Origin: SIG603 sp044432645
GTDB lineage: Bacteria > Bacillota > Clostridia > Oscillospirales > Acutalibacteraceae
Direction: 5' to 3'
DNA length: 64,000 bases
Assembly (NCBI GenBank): GCA_044432645.1
Contig: JAWXUM010000006.1
Span: forward strand, 15,580-79,579
The number at the start of each line of letters is the position of its first letter. Positions within the stretch are counted from its first letter, which is position 1. The notes beneath the pieces were generated by a model. That model was not told the origin of the DNA. It worked only from the letters and a program-made list of their open reading frames with translations, and did no database searches. Of this stretch, positions 61,331 to 64,000 are shown piece by piece. Position numbers and translations under genes: made by a program.

Positions 61331-63544
61331 TTTGAGTAGTGAGCAGTAGTAGGTGTTAATGTCATTACTGCGTTTTTTCAATTGTGCATATTAAAATCAT
61401 CCTTTCTAAATTTAAAAATGTGGGAGCAATATTCATATTACGAAACAGGTGCTTTTTTACCCTCTACTATATAGCTACAACCTCCAAAGCAAAAAACCAC
61501 CATTAATTTATAATTTTTTATAAATTAATATCCCTACACTTATTTCCACACTCAGAGGCAAAAAGTACCCCCTAGTTTTGAAAATATTTTCAATTAATTA
61601 AAAATACCCTCTACTAGACAACGGACAAAAAAAGATATAAATTCGTAAAAAAATTTAATAAAATTTAAAATTATTTTAATTTTCAAAAATACTCTACTAT
61701 ATAGCTACAACCTTCGAAGATAAAAACGAAAGCTAATTTTAAAAATATTTTTACAAAATAAAAAGCCCTTTGAAATTAATCAAAGAGCCTTAGTGTAAAT
61801 ATAAAATTGTGTCTATATACTTATTATGTATTCAGAAATGAAAAAGTAATTGTTTTGAAGGACAAATAAAAACCGATGGTTAGGACAAATTAATTTTGAA
61901 CTAATTTTAAGTTTAATTAATCACAGATACGAAAAATATATAAATCTTACTCTGAAAAATTTTCTTTATATTATAATTATGTATCAAGATTTCAATAATA
62001 TATAAAAAGCAATAACAAATAAAAACCAATGTTATAACAAATTAATTTTCAAAAAATAACTCTCTACTATATAGGACAGTTGTAGAGAGTTTGTAAACCA
62101 AATTTATTTAATCTTATTACAGACACGAAAAATATATGATGTTCACTCTAAAAATTTAACGTCATTGGCGTCATGGTGTCATATATTATTTTTATCAACA
62201 GAAAAATATATTATAAAATTAAGTGTGGTAAGTGTAACTTGGTAAGATATTTCTAGTGTTTATCACGTTCTTTGGATTTTTACAAGTGTAACCAAAGCGT
62301 AACTGAAGTGTAACTGGTAACACATGGGTAACAGTTCGGTAACACTTGCGTGAGTGCGAAAAAGTCAGTATTCATCAGCTTTTTGGGACTTGGTAACACT
62401 TACCACACTTGTTTTAAAGTAAAGCTGTTATATATACAAAAAAATCTGTCACTACTGACACTTTACAAAAAAGTCTAGGTTTTAAGCCATTCTTAGGCAA
62501 TTTAGCAGTGACACTTTTTCGTTACTTTACCGACACAAATGACAGAAATGTATCGGATAAATAACAGTTTTAATTTGAGAAAAACTCAGTGTTTGCAAGG
62601 GTTTCAAGGGAAAGTGACAGAATGACAGAAAATTTAAACAAAGATAACATTCTACATAAAAACTAAGATTTTCTATGACCTTTCTCTAAAGCTCAAACAA
62701 AGTCGCAAAACGTGGCTCACGAGCCTTGTCTGTTGGTTTAAGTTGATAGGGATGGTATAGTTACCCTATGAGGGAATAATAAATCGACAAACGCTGACTT
62801 AGGTCTTGGTTTCTGCTCTCAAAAAACGATGTTAGTCGTGTGCAAAATTGCACGTTTGAGTGCAAAATTCATTTAAATCAATAGCGAATTCGCACCCTAA
62901 GTTTGGTGGGTAGGGTAACTACCCCAATGACGAAACAAAAGTACCAAAACCTTATTAATTTGCACACAGGGTCGATAGGGTCGATTTTTTCAAGTGACTA
63001 TAAAATACAGGTTTGTCACTGCAAAATTTACAAAAAAGTTAGGTTTTAAGCCATTCCTTAAAAATCAGAACAAAAAATTATCGGCACTGTTTAAATAAAC
63101 AGGGTCGATTTTTATGGCACTTTTAATTTTATTGATGGACTTTAATATAAAACCCACATAAGCCAGAACAATTCGTTCACCGTATTTTACTCCAATTTAA
63201 AATATATAATATTTTTCAATAAAATATGAGTGTCTTTAACTTAAATTACCCCCTCGAGAATTTATCGTCACTATCGGCACTATTTTATATCACAGGGTCA
63301 ATCTTTACGGCACTTTTATTCATCGGTGACTTCATCGGTGTTTGCTAGTGTAAGTCTAGTGAGAGGGATAACTACCCTATGGAGTGAACTTCTATCTCAA
63401 ATCATCGATGAGGCATTGCGAATTTTTTCTCAAAATGCGATGCCTTGTCGTCTTTTAAATGGTGAAATAAAAAAACAAGTCTTGCCTTGGGGTAGTAACC
63501 CTCAGAGCAAAACTTATTTTTACTTACCACGGTTTAACTGGTAG
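61331..63544. repeat. Gene-poor stretch of degenerate direct repeats
   Basis: About 2.2 kb without a credible gene but full of imperfect duplications. CTACTATATAG occurs at about 61468, 61690 and 62052. A longer unit (ACAAATAAAAACC... to GACACGAAAAATATAT) occurs at about 61860-61970 and 62018-62160. A cluster of AAGTGTAAC/GGTAACA words lies at 62225-62415. CAAAAAAGTCTAGGTTTTAA-type segments lie at about 62466 and 63030, and CGGCACT...CAGGGTC...GGCACTTTTA at 63082-63125 and 63271-63319. GGGTA-AC-TACCC-type palindromes occur four times. It looks like decayed, reduplicated element DNA. Confidence 0.65.
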
Positions 63545-63721
63545 CTATTCTTCTTCAATAAAATATAGTGGGTCTTCAACTGGCATACAGTGGTTTTGTA
63601 ACCTTTTCTTTTGATAATTTGTTAGTTGTGTTTCAAGTCTACGAGCAAGCCAAAATCCACACTTAAAACTTTCAATCGCTCTTGCGTGGCAGATTAAATC
63701 TTTGCTATCTACTATTTGCAT
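63545..63721 (-). pseudogene. Small ORF, probably cut at its 5' end by the IS21-type insertion
   Basis: 58 codons, MQIVDSKDLICHARAIESF at the start and PVEDPLYFIEEE at the end. It is protein-like (amphipathic helix with WLARRLETQLTNY) but has no ribosome site, and an IS end begins about ten bases upstream. Its last segment recurs in decayed form at about 63200-63236. I infer a truncated element gene; a full-length small protein is possible. Confidence 0.5.
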
Positions 63722-63730
63722 AGCGTATAA

Positions 63731-64000
63731 ATGCTAAAATAGGAATGAGCAAAAATTTTCAAATAAGAATGCACAAAAATGATAGAATATAGGTACCAAA
63801 AAGAGAGGTGCTTATGTTAATAAAAATAAAACAAATAGGCGAACTAGAAATAAAAGAATTAAAAGATTTGCCGAAGCTGAAATATTTTATGGAGTGCAAC
63901 AAATTGAAAATAAATAAATCAGAAGTGGCAAGACAACTAAAAGTTGACAGGCGAACAGTAAATAAATATCTTGATGGATATGAAAAAAAGACGACTCGAA
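63731..64000 (+). mobile_element. IS21-family insertion sequence, left end (continues past the window)
   Basis: Two imperfect 22-base direct repeats of the form AAATAAGAATG-n-n-CAAAAAT lie at about 63734-63780, right before a transposase gene. This is typical of IS21 ends with multiple transposase-binding repeats. The IS end begins near TGCTAAAATAGG. Confidence 0.75.
63814..64000 (+). CDS. istA: IS21-family transposase IstA (N-terminal part, cut by window edge)
   Basis: 62 codons up to the window end, after an AGAGAGGTG site. The start MLIKIKQIGELEIKELKDLP is followed by a helix-turn-helix, KINKSEVARQLKVDRRTVNK and YLDGYEKK, which is the DNA-binding head of IstA. The DDE catalytic domain and the istB helper would lie beyond the window. 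Confidence 0.85.
   Translation, partial: MLIKIKQIGELEIKELKDLPKLKYFMECNKLKINKSEVARQLKVDRRTVNKYLDGYEKKTTR

Noticed and set aside
63326..63544. 72-codon plus-strand ORF
   Set aside because: It lies within degenerate repeats, has no ribosome site, and its composition is unlike a protein.
61331..63544. CRISPR array
   Set aside because: Repeats are imperfect, irregularly spaced, of several different kinds, and no cas genes are present.
1..64000. tRNA or rRNA genes
   Set aside because: I saw no TTCGANTC-type T-arm with a matching acceptor stem and no rRNA sequence. A tRNAscan run would settle this.

Overview
This window is the chromosomal replication-origin region of an AT-rich, Gram-positive, endospore-forming Clostridia-type bacterium. 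Gene content and protein style suggest an Oscillospirales/Ruminococcaceae relative, which is an inference. The evidence is the order gyrA-gyrB-remB-recF-yaaA-dnaN-dnaA on the minus strand, facing rpmH-rnpA-yidD-yidC-jag-mnmE-mnmG-rsmG on the plus strand. ParA/ParB, three parS-type palindromes, a germination protein (YpeB) and a YabE-type 3D protein support this. Ribosome binding sites are strong AGGAGG types.

Layout: 1-2458 holds an oligopeptide ABC transporter (permease cut by the window edge, and its lipoprotein). 3107-12982 is the gyrase/recF/dnaN/dnaA arm. 11364-11674 carries the likely unwinding site: TAG trinucleotides beside a G run, degenerate DnaA boxes and an AT-rich stretch. 13452-20405 is the rpmH arm. 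20507-30074 holds a small ParB/Noc-like protein, ruvC, a MATE exporter, polA, rlmA, a nucleophile-less YwlE-like phosphatase, rimI, tsaD and an unusual membrane/hydrolase-like fusion. 30114-37951 holds a YabE-type protein, a TauE exporter, a short polysaccharide locus whose sugar transferase is frameshifted, an amidohydrolase and an apiosidase-like glycoside hydrolase. 37998-41105 is parB-parA, parS and ypeB. 41499-50746 is a long minus-strand block: tcdA, clpE-like, pgsA, cvpA, DUF5711, truA and the ECF transporter core ecfT-ecfA2-ecfA1. 51205-55590 is a methyltransferase, ruvB, ruvA, dusB and rpe. 55695-55808 appears to encode a stand-alone small RNA. nfeD and an SPFH gene follow.

From about 57.4 kb to the end the DNA is mobile: a mobilizable element with a large serine recombinase, a relaxase carrying a nested MobB-like gene, and MobC. 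Beyond mobC lie about 2.4 kb of decayed direct repeats, then an IS21-type insertion sequence running off the window.

Throughout the chromosome part, many intergenic gaps hold short hairpin repeats that share a GTAGGG edge but differ in stem sequence. A remnant of an IS200/RAYT-type transposase between gyrB and gyrA has one such repeat inside its reading frame. The points I would follow first are the small RNA with two identical loops, the modular hairpin family with its candidate transposase, the dead phosphatase, the nested mobilization gene and the ParB-like orphan.
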